NCBI RefSeq assembly: GCF_007752535.1
Contig: NZ_CP036426.1
Coordinates: 6,200,001-6,264,000 of the forward strand
Length of the DNA stretch: 64,000 nucleotides
DNA from: Tautonia plasticadhaerens
Lineage (GTDB): Bacteria; Planctomycetota; Planctomycetia; Isosphaerales; Isosphaeraceae
Direction: 5' to 3'
The notes under the pieces are model-generated. The model saw nothing but the letters and a program-made list of their open reading frames with translations. It did no database searches and was not told the origin of the DNA. The position numbers were made by a program, and so were the translations under genes. Below, one piece after another: positions 9,459 through 18,988 of the stretch; positions within the stretch are counted from its first letter, which is position 1; each line of letters begins with the position of its first letter.

Positions 9459-10874
9459 TCAGGCCCCGGGGGTGGTCCGGGGGTTGTGGCCGGGGGCGGT
9501 CAGGCCGGGTAGCGACTCGGTGGGCTCGGGTAGGCTGGTGTCGAAGCGAGACGGGCTGATCCCCCGGTAGATCGCCTCCTGCAAGGCGGTCGGCCTTTGA
9601 TCGGCCTTCTGATGGGTCCGGATGTACTCCTCCAACTCGGGGCGGAACTTGGCCATCGCGTTCTTGATCGGCCAGGCGGCGCCGTCGGCGAGGCCGCAGA
9701 TCGTCGTGCCGGGGGTGATCCCCATGTTCCTGGCGAGCTGCTCCATCACGTCGAGGTCCTGGAGCCGCCCCCCGCCGGCCTTGATCCGCGTCATGGTCTT
9801 GTAGAACCAGGTTGTGCCCTCGCGACAGGGGGTGCACTGGCCACAACTCTCGTGGGCGAAGAAGCGGCAGGTATTGTGGAGGACATCCATGATCGGCGTC
9901 TGGTCGTCGATTACGGTGACGGCGGCGGTCCCCAGCCCGAGGCAGCCGGTCTTGCGGATTTCCTCGAAATCCAGGGGGACGTCGAGTTCGTCGGCCGAGA
10001 GCAGGCCCATGCTGATGCCGCCCGGCACGGCGGCCTTGGCCTTGCGTCCCTTCCAGACGCCTCGGCCGTGGTCCTCGATGAGCTGGCGGGTCGTCACGCC
10101 GAGCGGGAGTTCGACGCAGACCTGATCGTTCACGTGACCGGAAATCGTGTAGAGCTTCGGGCCGTAGCTCTTGGGCAAGCCCATCGACTTGAACCAGTCG
10201 ACGCCCCGCTCGACGATGTGGGGGACGCAGCAGAGCGTCTCGATGTTATTGACTACGGTCGGCTTGCGGAAGGCCCCCTCGACGGCCGGGAACGGCGGCT
10301 TGATCCGGGGCCAGCCGCGCTTGCCCTCGAGGCTCTCGATCAGCCCCGTCTCCTCGCCGCAGATGTACGCCCCGGCGCCTCGATGGACGTAAATCTCGAG
10401 GTCGAAACCGGATCCGAAGATATTCTTGCCGAGGATTCCGGCCTCCCGGGCCTCGGCGATCGCCTTCTCCATGATCCGGGTGGCGGTGATGTACTCGAAC
10501 CGATTGTACAGGTAGGCCGTCGATGCCCGGGTCGCGAAGCAGGAGATGAGGATCCCCTCGATCATCTGGTGGGGATCGCGTTCCAGGAGGTATCGATTAT
10601 TGAACGTCGCGGGCTCGCTCTCGTCGCCATTGACGCACATGAACGTTTCCTTCCGCTCTTTCGGGAGGAACGTCCACTTCAGACCGGTCGGGAACCCGGC
10701 CCCACCCCGGCCCCGTAGCTCGGATTCCTTGACGAGCTGGACCACCTCGTCCGGCGTCATGGTGGCCAGGGCCTTGCGGGCGGATTGGTAACCGCCGCGA
10801 GACTCGTAGACCTTCAGCGACTGGCTGTTCTCGACGTCAAAATTTCGCGTCAGGACCGGTTCGAAGGCTGCCAC
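9459..10874 (-). CDS. nuoF: NADH-quinone oxidoreductase subunit F (NADH/FMN-binding)
   Basis: This 471-residue subunit oxidises NADH through FMN and cluster N3. The glycine-rich FMN/NADH site (RGRGGAGFPTGLKW) and the second loop (GAGAYICGEETGLIESLEG) are intact. The C-terminal [4Fe-4S] motif is ESCGQCTPCREG plus the distal Cys in TTICGLADGAAWP. Length and order are those of the family, with a short Pro-rich tail. It lies between nuoE (77 bp upstream) and nuoG (62 bp downstream), the usual E-F-G electron-input module. Confidence 0.97.
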   Translation of the reverse strand: MAAFEPVLTRNFDVENSQSLKVYESRGGYQSARKALATMTPDEVVQLVKESELRGRGGAGFPTGLKWTFLPKERKETFMCVNGDESEPATFNNRYLLERDPHQMIEGILISCFATRASTAYLYNRFEYITATRIMEKAIAEAREAGILGKNIFGSGFDLEIYVHRGAGAYICGEETGLIESLEGKRGWPRIKPPFPAVEGAFRKPTVVNNIETLCCVPHIVERGVDWFKSMGLPKSYGPKLYTISGHVNDQVCVELPLGVTTRQLIEDHGRGVWKGRKAKAAVPGGISMGLLSADELDVPLDFEEIRKTGCLGLGTAAVTVIDDQTPIMDVLHNTCRFFAHESCGQCTPCREGTTWFYKTMTRIKAGGGRLQDLDVMEQLARNMGITPGTTICGLADGAAWPIKNAMAKFRPELEEYIRTHQKADQRPTALQEAIYRGISPSRFDTSLPEPTESLPGLTAPGHNPRTTPGA

Positions 10875-10951
10875 GGCGTCTCGCTCCAGGTCTCGCTCGT
10901 GCTCGGGCGGTCGGTCGTTCGGGGGGACGGTCGTTCGGGCGCCGGTGATGT

Positions 10952-11488
10952 TCAGAGGGCCGGCTGGCCCTCGGGGATCGCCCGCTCTCGGACGTCCTTG
11001 ATCATCTCGGCCACCTTCGCTTCATCGAGCGGGCCGTAGATCCGTCCGTCGTCACAGAGGGCCGCCGGGGCATGGTCGCAGATCCCCAGGCATTCGGCGA
11101 ACTCGATCGTCAGCTCTCCGTCACCGCTCGTCACCCCCGGCCCCTCGACCCCGGCCTCCTTGCAGGCGACGCCGAGCAGCTCGTCGCCGCCCCGGAGCAT
11201 GCAAGAGATCGACCGGCAGATCCAGAGCCGCTTCTCCCCGATCGGTGCCTGGGGGAAGAAGCCGTAAAAGCTCATCGTGTCGTGGACGTCCGACGGCTCC
11301 AGGTCGAGCAGCTCGGCGATCTCCTCCATGGCCCGGTAGGGGACGCATCGGAGGTGGTCATGCACGATATGCAACGCCGGCAGGGTGACGGCCCGCTTGT
11401 CGGGATACCGGGGGATGTAGGCGCGGATCTTCTCCCGGATCGTCTCGTTGAGCAGCGGGGCCGGACTCGGGCTCTCGGCGGCGGGCAT
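10952..11488 (-). CDS. nuoE: NADH-quinone oxidoreductase subunit E
   Basis: This is a 178-residue thioredoxin-fold [2Fe-2S] subunit (cluster N1a) of the NADH-dehydrogenase module. The four cluster cysteines are visible as CRSISC and, further on, CLGIC within EFAECLGICDHAPAALCDDG. The DTMSFYGFFP segment is also typical. The ATG at 11488 lies 40 bp after nuoD. The next gene is nuoF, as in nearly all nuo operons. Confidence 0.96.
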   Translation of the reverse strand: MPAAESPSPAPLLNETIREKIRAYIPRYPDKRAVTLPALHIVHDHLRCVPYRAMEEIAELLDLEPSDVHDTMSFYGFFPQAPIGEKRLWICRSISCMLRGGDELLGVACKEAGVEGPGVTSGDGELTIEFAECLGICDHAPAALCDDGRIYGPLDEAKVAEMIKDVRERAIPEGQPAL

Positions 11489-11528
11489 CGGGATGGCGAT
11501 CCTTCCGGGCGGGGTGAGGTTGGGAGAC

Positions 11529-12758
11529 TCAGCGGTCCAGTTCGGCGGCGATGATGTTCAGGCTGCCGAGCACGGCGACGATATCGGCAATGAGGTGATC
11601 CTTGATGATGTGTGGGAACACCGAGAAGTGGATAAACGAGGGCGGCCTCGTCCTCGTGCGCCACGAGACCTGGGAGCCGTCGGAGACGAGGTAATACCCC
11701 AGTTCGCCGTTGGGGCTTTCGATCGCGGCGTAGACCTCGTCGACGGGAGAGTCAGGTCCCCGGTTGGGCATGATCAGCTCGAAGTGCTGGATCAGGCCCT
11801 CCATGCTGTTGTAGGCGGTGGCCTTGTCGGGCAGGGGATACTTCTCGGCGATCGCGACATTCGCCGGGCCACCCGGGATGTTCTTGACGGCCTGGCGGAT
11901 GATCTCGACGCTCTGGACCATCTCCTCCATGCGGACCTGGAACCGGGCGTAGCAGTCGCCCTCGGTGGCGTAGGGGACCTGGAACTCGAGGTCGGGGTAG
12001 GCCAGATACGGCTGGTCCTTGCGGAGGTCGTACGTCACGCCGCTGGCACGGGCGATCGGCCCGGTGCAGGAGAAATCCGTCGCCATCTCCTTGGTCAGCA
12101 CGCCGACGCCCCGCATCCGATCGAGGAAGATTTTGTTGCGGAAGAGCAGCTTCTCCATGTCCTTGAGGACCTTGGGCATGTGCTGCACGACGCGGTCGAT
12201 TCGCTGGAACACCTTCTCGTCGAAGTCGTAGAGCACCCCGCCGACCCGGGTATAGCCGGGGTGGAACCGATAACCGGACATCTGCTCGTAGACGTCGTAG
12301 ATCAGCTCCCGAGTGTTGAAGGCGTACAAAAACGCGGTGAAAGCACCCAGGTCGAGGGCCGCCGCCCCGGTGCAAAGGAGATGGTCACTGATCCGGGCCA
12401 GTTCGCCGATGATCACCCGGATGTACTTGCAGCGGGGAGTCAGTTCGATGTCGAGGAGCTTCTCGACCGCGTTGTGCCAGGCCACCTCGTTCATCGGGGG
12501 GCTGATGTAATTCTTGCGGTCGACGATGGTGACGTACTGGTTGAACGTCAGGTGCTCGCCGAGCTTCTCGAACCCCGAGTGCAGGTAGCCGATGTGGGGA
12601 GTGGCCTTGACGATCCGCTCGCCGTCCAGATCCAGGACCAACCTGAGGGTCGTGTGCGTGGCCGGGTGCTGCGGACCGAAGTTGAGCGTCCAGTGATATT
12701 CCTTCTCATCCGCCCCGGACTGCGACTGGACGTCGTCTTCGAGCAGATTGACCGGCAT
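11529..12758 (-). CDS. nuoD: NADH-quinone oxidoreductase subunit D
   Basis: This 49-kDa-type subunit, with NuoB, forms the quinone-reduction site. Core segments include WTLNFGPQHPATHTTLRL, ARISDHLLCTGAAALDLGA, RGVGVLTKEMATDFSCTGP and the C-terminal GSLNIIAAELDR. I chose ATG 12758 (MPVNLLEDDVQ) because GAGG sits six bases upstream; an in-frame GTG at 12770 would add four residues. The protein is 409 residues. NuoC and NuoD are separate genes here, 85 bp apart, not fused. Confidence 0.96.
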   Translation of the reverse strand: MPVNLLEDDVQSQSGADEKEYHWTLNFGPQHPATHTTLRLVLDLDGERIVKATPHIGYLHSGFEKLGEHLTFNQYVTIVDRKNYISPPMNEVAWHNAVEKLLDIELTPRCKYIRVIIGELARISDHLLCTGAAALDLGAFTAFLYAFNTRELIYDVYEQMSGYRFHPGYTRVGGVLYDFDEKVFQRIDRVVQHMPKVLKDMEKLLFRNKIFLDRMRGVGVLTKEMATDFSCTGPIARASGVTYDLRKDQPYLAYPDLEFQVPYATEGDCYARFQVRMEEMVQSVEIIRQAVKNIPGGPANVAIAEKYPLPDKATAYNSMEGLIQHFELIMPNRGPDSPVDEVYAAIESPNGELGYYLVSDGSQVSWRTRTRPPSFIHFSVFPHIIKDHLIADIVAVLGSLNIIAAELDR

Positions 12759-12843
12759 GGAGGGCCTCACGGGGAAGGGGTCGGGCCGATCTCTCGGCGA
12801 CTGGCCGGGCGGGTCCGACCGGGGTGGCGCCGACCGATCGAGA

Positions 12844-13371
12844 TCAGGACTGTTCCCGGGTGATCCTCGGGAAATTGTGCCGCTCGCCCCGTCCCCGCAG
12901 CGGGTAATCCTTCCGGAGCGGGAAGGCGGTGAACTCGTCGGGCATCAAGATCCTGCGGAGATCGGGGTGTCCCTGAAACCGGATCCCGTACATATCGAAG
13001 ATCTCGCGCTCCATCCAATCCGCCCCGCGCCAGATGGGGACGGCCGAGGGGAGCACCGGATCGTCGGCATCGACGCCGACCTTGATGATGACCCGCTCAT
13101 GGGTTTCCTGATTGAGCAGGACATAGTGGACTTCGAACCGGAACTCCCGATCCCTGCCGGGGTAACCGAGGTAATCGACCCCCCCCAGCTCGGCGAGGAG
13201 GCCGAACCCGGACTCAGCCTTGAGCATGGCCAGGAGATCGGCCAGCCTCGAGCGATCCACCAGCACCCGGACGTTGTCCCGGAAGGTCGAGACGGTCGAG
13301 ATGGCCGAACCGAACCGGTCCTTGAGCTGGCCGACGACCGGGGGAAGGGTCTCGGCGTCGTTTTCCGTCAT
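12844..13371 (-). CDS. nuoC: NADH-quinone oxidoreductase subunit C
   Basis: This is a 175-residue 30-kDa-type peripheral subunit of complex I. The family signature is clear: ERVIIKVGVDADDPVLPSA followed by RGADWMEREIFDMYGIRFQG and HPDLRRILMPDEF, ending with the FPLRKDYPLRGRGE motif. I chose ATG 13371 (MTENDAETLPP). The frame stays open upstream into nuoB but reads as Arg/Pro-rich non-protein sequence. It lies 52 bp after nuoB and 85 bp before nuoD. Confidence 0.95.
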   Translation of the reverse strand: MTENDAETLPPVVGQLKDRFGSAISTVSTFRDNVRVLVDRSRLADLLAMLKAESGFGLLAELGGVDYLGYPGRDREFRFEVHYVLLNQETHERVIIKVGVDADDPVLPSAVPIWRGADWMEREIFDMYGIRFQGHPDLRRILMPDEFTAFPLRKDYPLRGRGERHNFPRITREQS

Positions 13372-13423
13372 CGGGCGGCTCCGGGGGACGGGTCGGGCGA
13401 GGCGGGTGCGACTCGGGGCGGGC

Positions 13424-14146
13424 TCATCGGGTCTCATCGGCGCCGAGAAGGGCGTCGCCGCCTGGGGACTTGTAGCCGAATCGTCCCTCGTCGCCTCGCT
13501 CTCGGGCGGTCGCCAGGCCGGCCGGCAATGTCGTCTTCTCCGCCAGCATCTTCTCACGCTCGGCCAGCTCGGGCAGGCCGGTGCCGAACACCGACCCCCC
13601 GGCCTGGATCTTCGCCTGCATGTCCATCAGGGAGCGGAGGATTTGCTCGGGACGGGGGGGGCAGCCGGGGATGTAGACGTCGACGGGGAGGAAGCGGTCG
13701 ACGCCCTGGACGACGGCATAAGTGTCGAAGACACCACCGGTGCAGGCACAGGCCCCCATGCTGATCGACCACTTCGGCTCGGGCATCTGGAGCCAGATGC
13801 GCTGGAGCACCGGCATCATTTTCATGGCGACCCGGCCGGCGACAATCAACAGGTCGCACTGCCGGGGGCTGAAGCGCATGACCTCGGCCCCGAAGCGTGA
13901 GATGTCGAATCGGCTGGCTCCGACGGCCATCAGCTCGATCCCGCAGCAAGCCGTGGCGAAGGGCATCGGCCAGAGGCTGTATTTTCGGCACCAACTGACC
14001 ACCGAATCGACGGTGGTCAGGATCACGTTTTCGGGAACCTCGACCCCGCCCTTGGTCGTTGGGAGCCCGGCCGAGGCGGCCCGATTGGTCAAAATGGACG
14101 CGTGACCGGCTTGGGCGAGTCCGCCGCCGTGGGGATTCACCGCCAT
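13424..14146 (-). CDS. nuoB: NADH-quinone oxidoreductase subunit B (cluster N2)
   Basis: This 240-residue subunit carries terminal cluster N2, which reduces quinone. Its cluster ligands are visible: the tandem cysteines in FATACCGIELMAVG, Cys in GACACTGGVFDTYAVVQG and Cys in IPGCPPRPEQILRSL. The N-terminal ~35 residues (MAVNPHGGGLAQ...) and the C-terminal ~45 residues extend beyond the conserved core. The ATG at 14146 overlaps the 3' end of nuoA by 10 bp, suggesting coupled translation. Confidence 0.96.
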   Translation of the reverse strand: MAVNPHGGGLAQAGHASILTNRAASAGLPTTKGGVEVPENVILTTVDSVVSWCRKYSLWPMPFATACCGIELMAVGASRFDISRFGAEVMRFSPRQCDLLIVAGRVAMKMMPVLQRIWLQMPEPKWSISMGACACTGGVFDTYAVVQGVDRFLPVDVYIPGCPPRPEQILRSLMDMQAKIQAGGSVFGTGLPELAEREKMLAEKTTLPAGLATARERGDEGRFGYKSPGGDALLGADETR

Positions 14147-14556
14147 TCGTAGACTCCCTTACGCCAAGTGTACGCGAAGCCAGCGACGAGGATGCCGATG
14201 AACGCCAAGGCACCGAGGAAGGCCATCGACCTCAATTCCAGGGGGACGCCCACGGTCGCGTCGAGGGCGGGGGATACCTCGTCCCGGTGCCACTGGGCCA
14301 CGGCCCAGGGGTAGAGCAGCAACAATTCCACGTCGAAGATGAGGAACTCGATCGCCACCAGGTAATACCGGACGTCGAAGCGTTGACGGGCATCACCGAT
14401 CGGGTCCATCCCCGATTCGTAGGGCATCTGCTTGACCCGATTGCCCCGGGTCTTGGCCCGTCCGGGACTCAGGACATAGCTCATCGAGAGCATCCCGATC
14501 GCCACCGAGATGCCGACCAGGATCATGAAGAAGATCGGCGTGAATTCGATCCCCAC
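14137..14556 (-). CDS. nuoA: NADH-quinone oxidoreductase subunit A (first gene of the operon)
   Basis: This is a 139-residue membrane subunit with three transmembrane helices and the conserved KQMPYESGMDPIGDARQRFDVRYY loop, shown here only as its parts PYESGMDPIGDARQRF and VRYYLVAIEFLIFDVELLL. The start is GTG at 14554-14556, giving VGIEFTPIFF. It is the promoter-proximal gene of the nuo operon, with a CRP-type palindrome about 60 bp upstream. Its 3' end overlaps nuoB by 10 bp. Confidence 0.95.
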   Translation of the reverse strand: MGIEFTPIFFMILVGISVAIGMLSMSYVLSPGRAKTRGNRVKQMPYESGMDPIGDARQRFDVRYYLVAIEFLIFDVELLLLYPWAVAQWHRDEVSPALDATVGVPLELRSMAFLGALAFIGILVAGFAYTWRKGVYEWR

Positions 14557-14612
14557 GCGCCCGCCCCCGTTGTGCCTGACATCACCAAAGGACCGGTGAT
14601 CGCCGGGTTACT

Positions 14613-14630
14613 TTGTGAACAGTTTCACAA
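14613..14630. promoter_or_regulatory. CRP/FNR-family type operator upstream of nuoA
   Basis: The sequence TTGTGAACAGTTTCACAA is a perfect 7-bp inverted repeat with a 4-bp centre. It contains TGTGA-N6-TCACA, which is the known half-site arrangement of Crp-type regulators. Its centre is about 65 bp upstream of the nuoA start codon, in the 235-bp gap before the next gene. The base pattern is seen directly; binding by a Crp-like protein is inference. Confidence 0.6.
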
Positions 14631-14791
14631 GGCCACCCAAAAAAAGACCGGTCACCGCGCAAGAGAGAGTCTTGCTGAGAGGGACCGATCCAGGTACTGA
14701 TTGAGCCGATGGGCGGCGACCAGATCGAGGCCCTCGGCTCGACAGGTCTGATTGTAATTTCGGAGACTCGCCCGTCAAGAGACCAGGCCCC

Positions 14792-15514
14792 TCAGTTCAC
14801 CCCCGGGCGGACGACCCCGACACTCAACGCCTCGCGATTGACGTGTCGGGACCATTGGAGCAGGTCGTCGTAGGAACGGACCGAAGGAGGGAGTCCGTCC
14901 GACTGGTCGCCCACGCCGCGACGGGGGCCGCTCTGATCCTCGCGACTGGCCTGGGTGTTGAGGATATTTCGGGAGGCCGATGGGGAGAGGTTGAGGCTGA
15001 TCCGGCGACTGACGTCCTGGTATCGTCGCATCAACTCGGCCCGACGCTGGGGATCCCGCTCCTGAGTAGCCTCCAGATAGAGCTGACGTCGGATGTCCTG
15101 AAACTGGTCGAAGCGGGACTCTCGGTCCACGGACTCGTTCGGCCGATAGACTCGGTTGAAGTCCTCGTCGTAGCGACGATAGACGTCGCCCAGTGGGCCG
15201 AAGAGTTCCTCCTCGAGCCGATCAAGGCGACCGGTCCCGGGAATGTTCCCTGCGGGTGGGATCGAATAGTTGATGTCCGAAGGCCTGCCAATCCCGGGGA
15301 CGGTGCCCAACCCGGGGGGCGTGACGACGCGGGGTTGCCCGGGGGTAAATTGGTTCGACGTCGGGAGGCTCGAGGATCGATAGGCCGCGCGAAAGGGGTC
15401 GAAGGGATCACCGTTGAACTGGGCTACAGCGGACCCGGACGCCGCGAAGGTTGCCAGAACAACGAAGGCGGGGGCGAGGTGGCGGCTCGGCGATCCCGCA
15501 AGGAGCGATTTCAT
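14792..15514 (-). CDS. Secreted protein of unknown function
   Basis: I do not recognise this 240-residue protein. It starts with a clear signal peptide (MKSLLAGSPSRHLAPAFVVL... ending SAVAQ, a likely signal peptidase I site). A Pro/Gly-rich part follows (FTPGQPRVVTPPGLGTVPG). The second half is charged and Arg-rich, with a coiled or helical look (EELFGPLGDVYRRYDEDFN; RRAELMRRYQDVSRRI). I chose ATG 15514 because GGAGG lies eight bases upstream; the longer frame has no such site. It sits alone between nuoA and proB on the minus strand. Likely periplasmic. Confidence 0.7.
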   Translation of the reverse strand: MKSLLAGSPSRHLAPAFVVLATFAASGSAVAQFNGDPFDPFRAAYRSSSLPTSNQFTPGQPRVVTPPGLGTVPGIGRPSDINYSIPPAGNIPGTGRLDRLEEELFGPLGDVYRRYDEDFNRVYRPNESVDRESRFDQFQDIRRQLYLEATQERDPQRRAELMRRYQDVSRRISLNLSPSASRNILNTQASREDQSGPRRGVGDQSDGLPPSVRSYDDLLQWSRHVNREALSVGVVRPGVN

Positions 15515-15658
15515 AAATACGGCCTCCGAATGGGGACCAATTCTAGCATGGATTGATCCACGCCAGCATTTCTCGAAGCGAGGCGTCACGAATCACAACG
15601 AGATTCTACCACCGAGGGTAGGGGCTCGACACGTCAGGGCCTACGAGTCGGTGCGGGC

Positions 15659-16804
15659 TTATCCGCTGACGACGACCAGATTGTCGCGATGAATCACCTC
15701 ATCGTAGGGTGCGATTCCCAGAGAACTCGCGATTTGATCGGTCCTGAGCCCTCGAATCTTCCTCGCGTCGTCGCCCGAATAATTGGAGAGGCCCCTGGCG
15801 AATTCCTCCCCCCCCCGATCGCGAATTCCGACCACGTCCCCCTTGGAGAATTTCCCGTAGACCTCAACCATGCCGATCGCCAGCAGGCTCCCACGCCCCG
15901 TCTCCAGGGCGATGCGCGCACCGTCATCGACGACCAGCCAGCCCCGGGGCCTCGCTGTGGAGCCGATCCACCGTCTTCGGGCCTGTTGCGTGGCACCGAG
16001 CGGAGGGATGAGGGTCCCGACCGGACGCCCTTCCAGGACCTGCCTGATCGTGTCCTCTCGCCGTCCCGAGCCGATGATCACCGAACCTCCAGCCCGGGTC
16101 ACCAAACGAGCAGCTTCGAGCTTGCTCTTCATCCCTCCCGAGCCCAGGGCGCTCCGACTCGAGCTGACGTGGCGGCTGATCGCCTCGTCGATGTCTCTGA
16201 TGACCCGGATCGGTTCCGGAGGATCCTCGCCCGACGGGGATCCGGACGACAGCACCCCGTCGACCACGCTCAGGATCAGCAAGAGGGGGGCGCAGAGGAG
16301 GTTGGTCACCTGGGCGGCGAGATAGTCGTTGTCGCCGAACCGAATCTCCTCGACACTCACGGTGTCATTCTCGTTGATGATCGGAACCGTCCGGTATTCG
16401 AACAGGGTCAGAAGGGTGTTCCGCACGTTGAGGTATCGGGACCGATCATCGAAGTCGGAGCGGGTCAGGAGCAATTGAGCGGTATTCCTCCCGTGCGCCC
16501 TGAATGCATCGTCGTACGCCCGAATGAGGTATGCCTGACCCGCGGCGGCGGCGGCCTGGAGCGTCCTGAGGTCCGTCGGCCTCCGGGAGAGTCCCAACCG
16601 TCCGATCCCCGCGCCGACCGCCCCCGAGCTGACCAGCGCGACCCGCTTCCCCGCGTCCAGCACGGCCGCGATCTGGTCGGTCAGTCTGGCGACCCGCCCC
16701 TCGTCGAGTGTCCCATCCGGTGCGGCCAGGACGCTTGTGCCGATCTTGATGACCCAGATCGGCGAGGCATGAGCGATGTCTTCTCGGACCAGATCCCGTT
16801 CCAT
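15659..16804 (-). CDS. proB: Glutamate 5-kinase with C-terminal PUA domain
   Basis: ProB phosphorylates glutamate to gamma-glutamyl phosphate, the first step of proline synthesis. The amino-acid-kinase domain spans about residues 15-255. It has an IKIGTSVLAAPDG start, SSGAVGAGIGRL, the substrate loop IINENDTVSVEEIRFGDNDY and SGGMKSKLEAARLV. A PUA domain follows at about 270-370 (RGWLVVDDGARIALETGRG; KFSKGDVVGIRDRGG). I chose ATG 16804 because GGAGAG lies seven bases upstream; an in-frame TTG at 16837 is less likely. No proA is adjacent. It is divergent from purF. Confidence 0.94.
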   Translation of the reverse strand: MERDLVREDIAHASPIWVIKIGTSVLAAPDGTLDEGRVARLTDQIAAVLDAGKRVALVSSGAVGAGIGRLGLSRRPTDLRTLQAAAAAGQAYLIRAYDDAFRAHGRNTAQLLLTRSDFDDRSRYLNVRNTLLTLFEYRTVPIINENDTVSVEEIRFGDNDYLAAQVTNLLCAPLLLILSVVDGVLSSGSPSGEDPPEPIRVIRDIDEAISRHVSSSRSALGSGGMKSKLEAARLVTRAGGSVIIGSGRREDTIRQVLEGRPVGTLIPPLGATQQARRRWIGSTARPRGWLVVDDGARIALETGRGSLLAIGMVEVYGKFSKGDVVGIRDRGGEEFARGLSNYSGDDARKIRGLRTDQIASSLGIAPYDEVIHRDNLVVVSG

Positions 16805-16881
16805 CGGCGTGCTCTCCGGCCCCGACTTCCCGACCAATCCATGCGTCCGCCCCCCGACCCGGCGCTCGATGACTCCGGGAT

Positions 16882-16910
16882 TTGAGTCGCGGCAGGCCCC
16901 TGATTATAAT
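16882..16910 (+). promoter_or_regulatory. sigma70-type promoter for purF
   Basis: A -35 box TTGAGT (16882-16887) is separated by 17 bp from a perfect -10 box TATAAT (16905-16910). It reads toward purF, leaving a leader of about 140 nt before the purF start. It is the only strong match in the 251-bp divergent gap between proB and purF. No riboswitch was recognised in the leader. Confidence 0.6.
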
Positions 16911-17055
16911 GCCAACGCCTCCCGGGCCCAGGTCATCCAGTTGCTGACATCGGGGCGATCGGCCATCGCATGCTTGCCGACCGTCCCGCTCGCCGGCACC
17001 CTCGTCCGGCCGAACCGGGCCCTTCCCTCCACCCGAGCCGGCAGGTCGCCCTATC

Positions 17056-18633
17056 ATGGCCGAATTGTATCATGAATGCGGCGTGGCCGCCGTCGCCGCG
17101 CTCTCGACCGAGGACGGCCCATCGGTGTCCCAGGCACCCCTGGTGGCGGAACACACCGCCAGGCTGATCCCCCGCATGTTGCTCGACATGCAGAATCGCG
17201 GCCAGCTCGCCGCCGGGATGACCAGTTATAACCCGCACCGGGATGCCCTGTTGGAGACCTACAAGCAACTCGGGACGGTGGCCGAGGCGTTCCGCCTGAA
17301 CCACCGGCCGAAGTTCGAGGCGATCATGAGGGGCATGGACGGATCGGCCGCCATCGGCCATGTCCGTTATGCCACGTGCGGCGGGAGTGAGCGAAGCCTC
17401 GCCCAGCCCTTCGAGCGGGCCCACGGCCGCAAATCGAAGTGGTTCGCCCTCGCCTTTAATGGCCAGCTCACCAATTTTAAGGAGTTAAAGCAGGAACTCC
17501 TCGCCCAGGGAGACTATCACCTGAAGCGGGACACCGACACCGAGATCCTCATGCACTCGATTAGCTACGAGTTGCAGGACGAGGGGCCGGAGATCGACTG
17601 GCAAGGGGTCTTCTCTCGCCTGGCACAACGGTTCGATGGCGCTTACAACGTCGTCTTGATCTCGGCAACCGGTCAACTCGTCGTGGCCAGGGATCCGCTC
17701 GGAATTCGGCCGCTCTGCGTGGCCCGGGAGGGTTCGCTGTTCGCGGCGGCGAGCGAGAGTGTCCCGCTCTCGAACCTGGGCTTCACGCGAATCGAGTCGC
17801 TGGCGCCGGGTCATCTCGCCGTGGTCGACGGCCATTCGGTCCGGGTGTCTCGGTTCGCGGAGGCGCCGAAGCGTGCCCACTGCTTCTTCGAATGGATCTA
17901 TTTCGCCAACGTCGCCAGCACCCTCGACGACTGCTCGGTCTACCTCAGCCGGGCCCGCCTCGGGAAGGAGTTGGCTCGGCTTGAGGACGTGCCCCGGGAC
18001 GCCGAGACCATCGTCGTCCCGGTCCCTGACACGGCCAAGGCGGCCGCGGACGCGATGGCCTACGAGCTGAACCTCCCCTCGGTCGAGGGACTGATGCGGA
18101 ACCGGTACCTCGGGCGTACGTTCATCGAAGGGACCGCCGACCGAGAGGCGAAAATCCGGTTGAAGTACACCCCCCTTCCCGAGGTCCTCTCCGGGAAGCG
18201 GGTCCTCCTGGTCGAAGACAGTATCGTCCGGTCCACGACCATGCGCGCTTTGGTCCACGAGATCCGGAGGCGAGGAGGAGCCCGAGAGATCCACCTCCGA
18301 GTCGCCTGCCCCCCAATCATCGCCCCATGCTTCTACGGGATCGACATGTCGACCCGGGAGGAACTCATCGCCCCCCGCTACGCCGACCTCCCAGACGGCG
18401 GCCTTTCCGAGGAAGCCCAGAACCGGCTCGCCCGGGAGCTCGGGGCCGACAGCCTTCGCTACCTCCCTGTCGACGCGATCGCCCGTTCCGTCGGGCTTTC
18501 CTCCAACCAACTCTGCCTCGCGTGCGTGACGGGCTCCTATCCGACACCCGCCGGTCAGCGACTCTATGAGATCGGCATGGAGGGGTCGACGTGTCACGCC
18601 AACGGCTCTGGAGGCATCCGAGCCTACGAATAA
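17056..18633 (+). CDS. purF: Amidophosphoribosyltransferase (PurF family)
   Basis: This 525-residue enzyme of purine synthesis transfers glutamine amide nitrogen to PRPP. The N-terminal Ntn-hydrolase glutaminase domain begins [13 protein letters not shown], so Cys8 would be exposed after removal of a seven-residue leader. [10 protein letters not shown] and [12 protein letters not shown] follow, with the glutaminase core. The C-terminal phosphoribosyltransferase domain has the PRPP loop [18 protein letters not shown]. Late cysteines ([16 protein letters not shown]) resemble the Fe-S ligands of Bacillus-type PurF. Start ATG 17056 is divergent from proB. The enzyme family is firm; substitution in the PRPP loop (ED for the commoner DD) is a minor variation. 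Confidence 0.9.
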   Translation: MAELYHECGVAAVAALSTEDGPSVSQAPLVAEHTARLIPRMLLDMQNRGQLAAGMTSYNPHRDALLETYKQLGTVAEAFRLNHRPKFEAIMRGMDGSAAIGHVRYATCGGSERSLAQPFERAHGRKSKWFALAFNGQLTNFKELKQELLAQGDYHLKRDTDTEILMHSISYELQDEGPEIDWQGVFSRLAQRFDGAYNVVLISATGQLVVARDPLGIRPLCVAREGSLFAAASESVPLSNLGFTRIESLAPGHLAVVDGHSVRVSRFAEAPKRAHCFFEWIYFANVASTLDDCSVYLSRARLGKELARLEDVPRDAETIVVPVPDTAKAAADAMAYELNLPSVEGLMRNRYLGRTFIEGTADREAKIRLKYTPLPEVLSGKRVLLVEDSIVRSTTMRALVHEIRRRGGAREIHLRVACPPIIAPCFYGIDMSTREELIAPRYADLPDGGLSEEAQNRLARELGADSLRYLPVDAIARSVGLSSNQLCLACVTGSYPTPAGQRLYEIGMEGSTCHANGSGGIRAYE

Positions 18634-18988
18634 ACTCCCTCGGTTGGACCCGGATCGCGCGACCGGTCCCACCTCGACTGTGTCCGCGTGGTCGCGGTGG
18701 GCCGCACCTCGCTCGGGGTCCGGGGCGAACCCCTCCAGTTTGTCCCACCTTCCAATCGCCTCCGACGGTCCGATCCCCTATCCTAAAATGAGGAAGGGCC
18801 CGATGAACCGTCAGCACCGATCGCGCGCATGCTCTCGAATCGACGGGGATTCACCCTCCGGGTCGGGTTCTCGGCGATCCGGTTCGCAGATGGACTCGAC
18901 GGACAATCCCTGTAGAAACGGAGCCCAGCGCAGCCGGGAGTGAGATGCCCCCGGGCTCCGGAAGTCGAGGCCGGGGGGCGGATCCGCG
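18634..18988 (+). other. Gap between purF and the cyclase gene
   Basis: I see no gene in this 355-bp stretch. Short open frames here are Arg/Pro/Ser-rich and look like chance. A TAAAAT hexamer at 18784-18789 could be part of a promoter for the cyclase gene but has no good -35 partner. No hairpin followed by a T-run was found after purF. Confidence 0.4.

Noticed and set aside
14580-14700. Hairpin terminator between nuoA and the secreted-protein gene
   Set aside because: GACCGGT-type repeats occur twice here, but they do not form a stem with a T-run. The A-run near 14640 belongs to no clear stem.
16911-17055. Purine riboswitch in the purF leader
   Set aside because: The ~140-nt leader lacks the conserved purine-aptamer core as far as I can read it, and no anti-terminator pair is visible.
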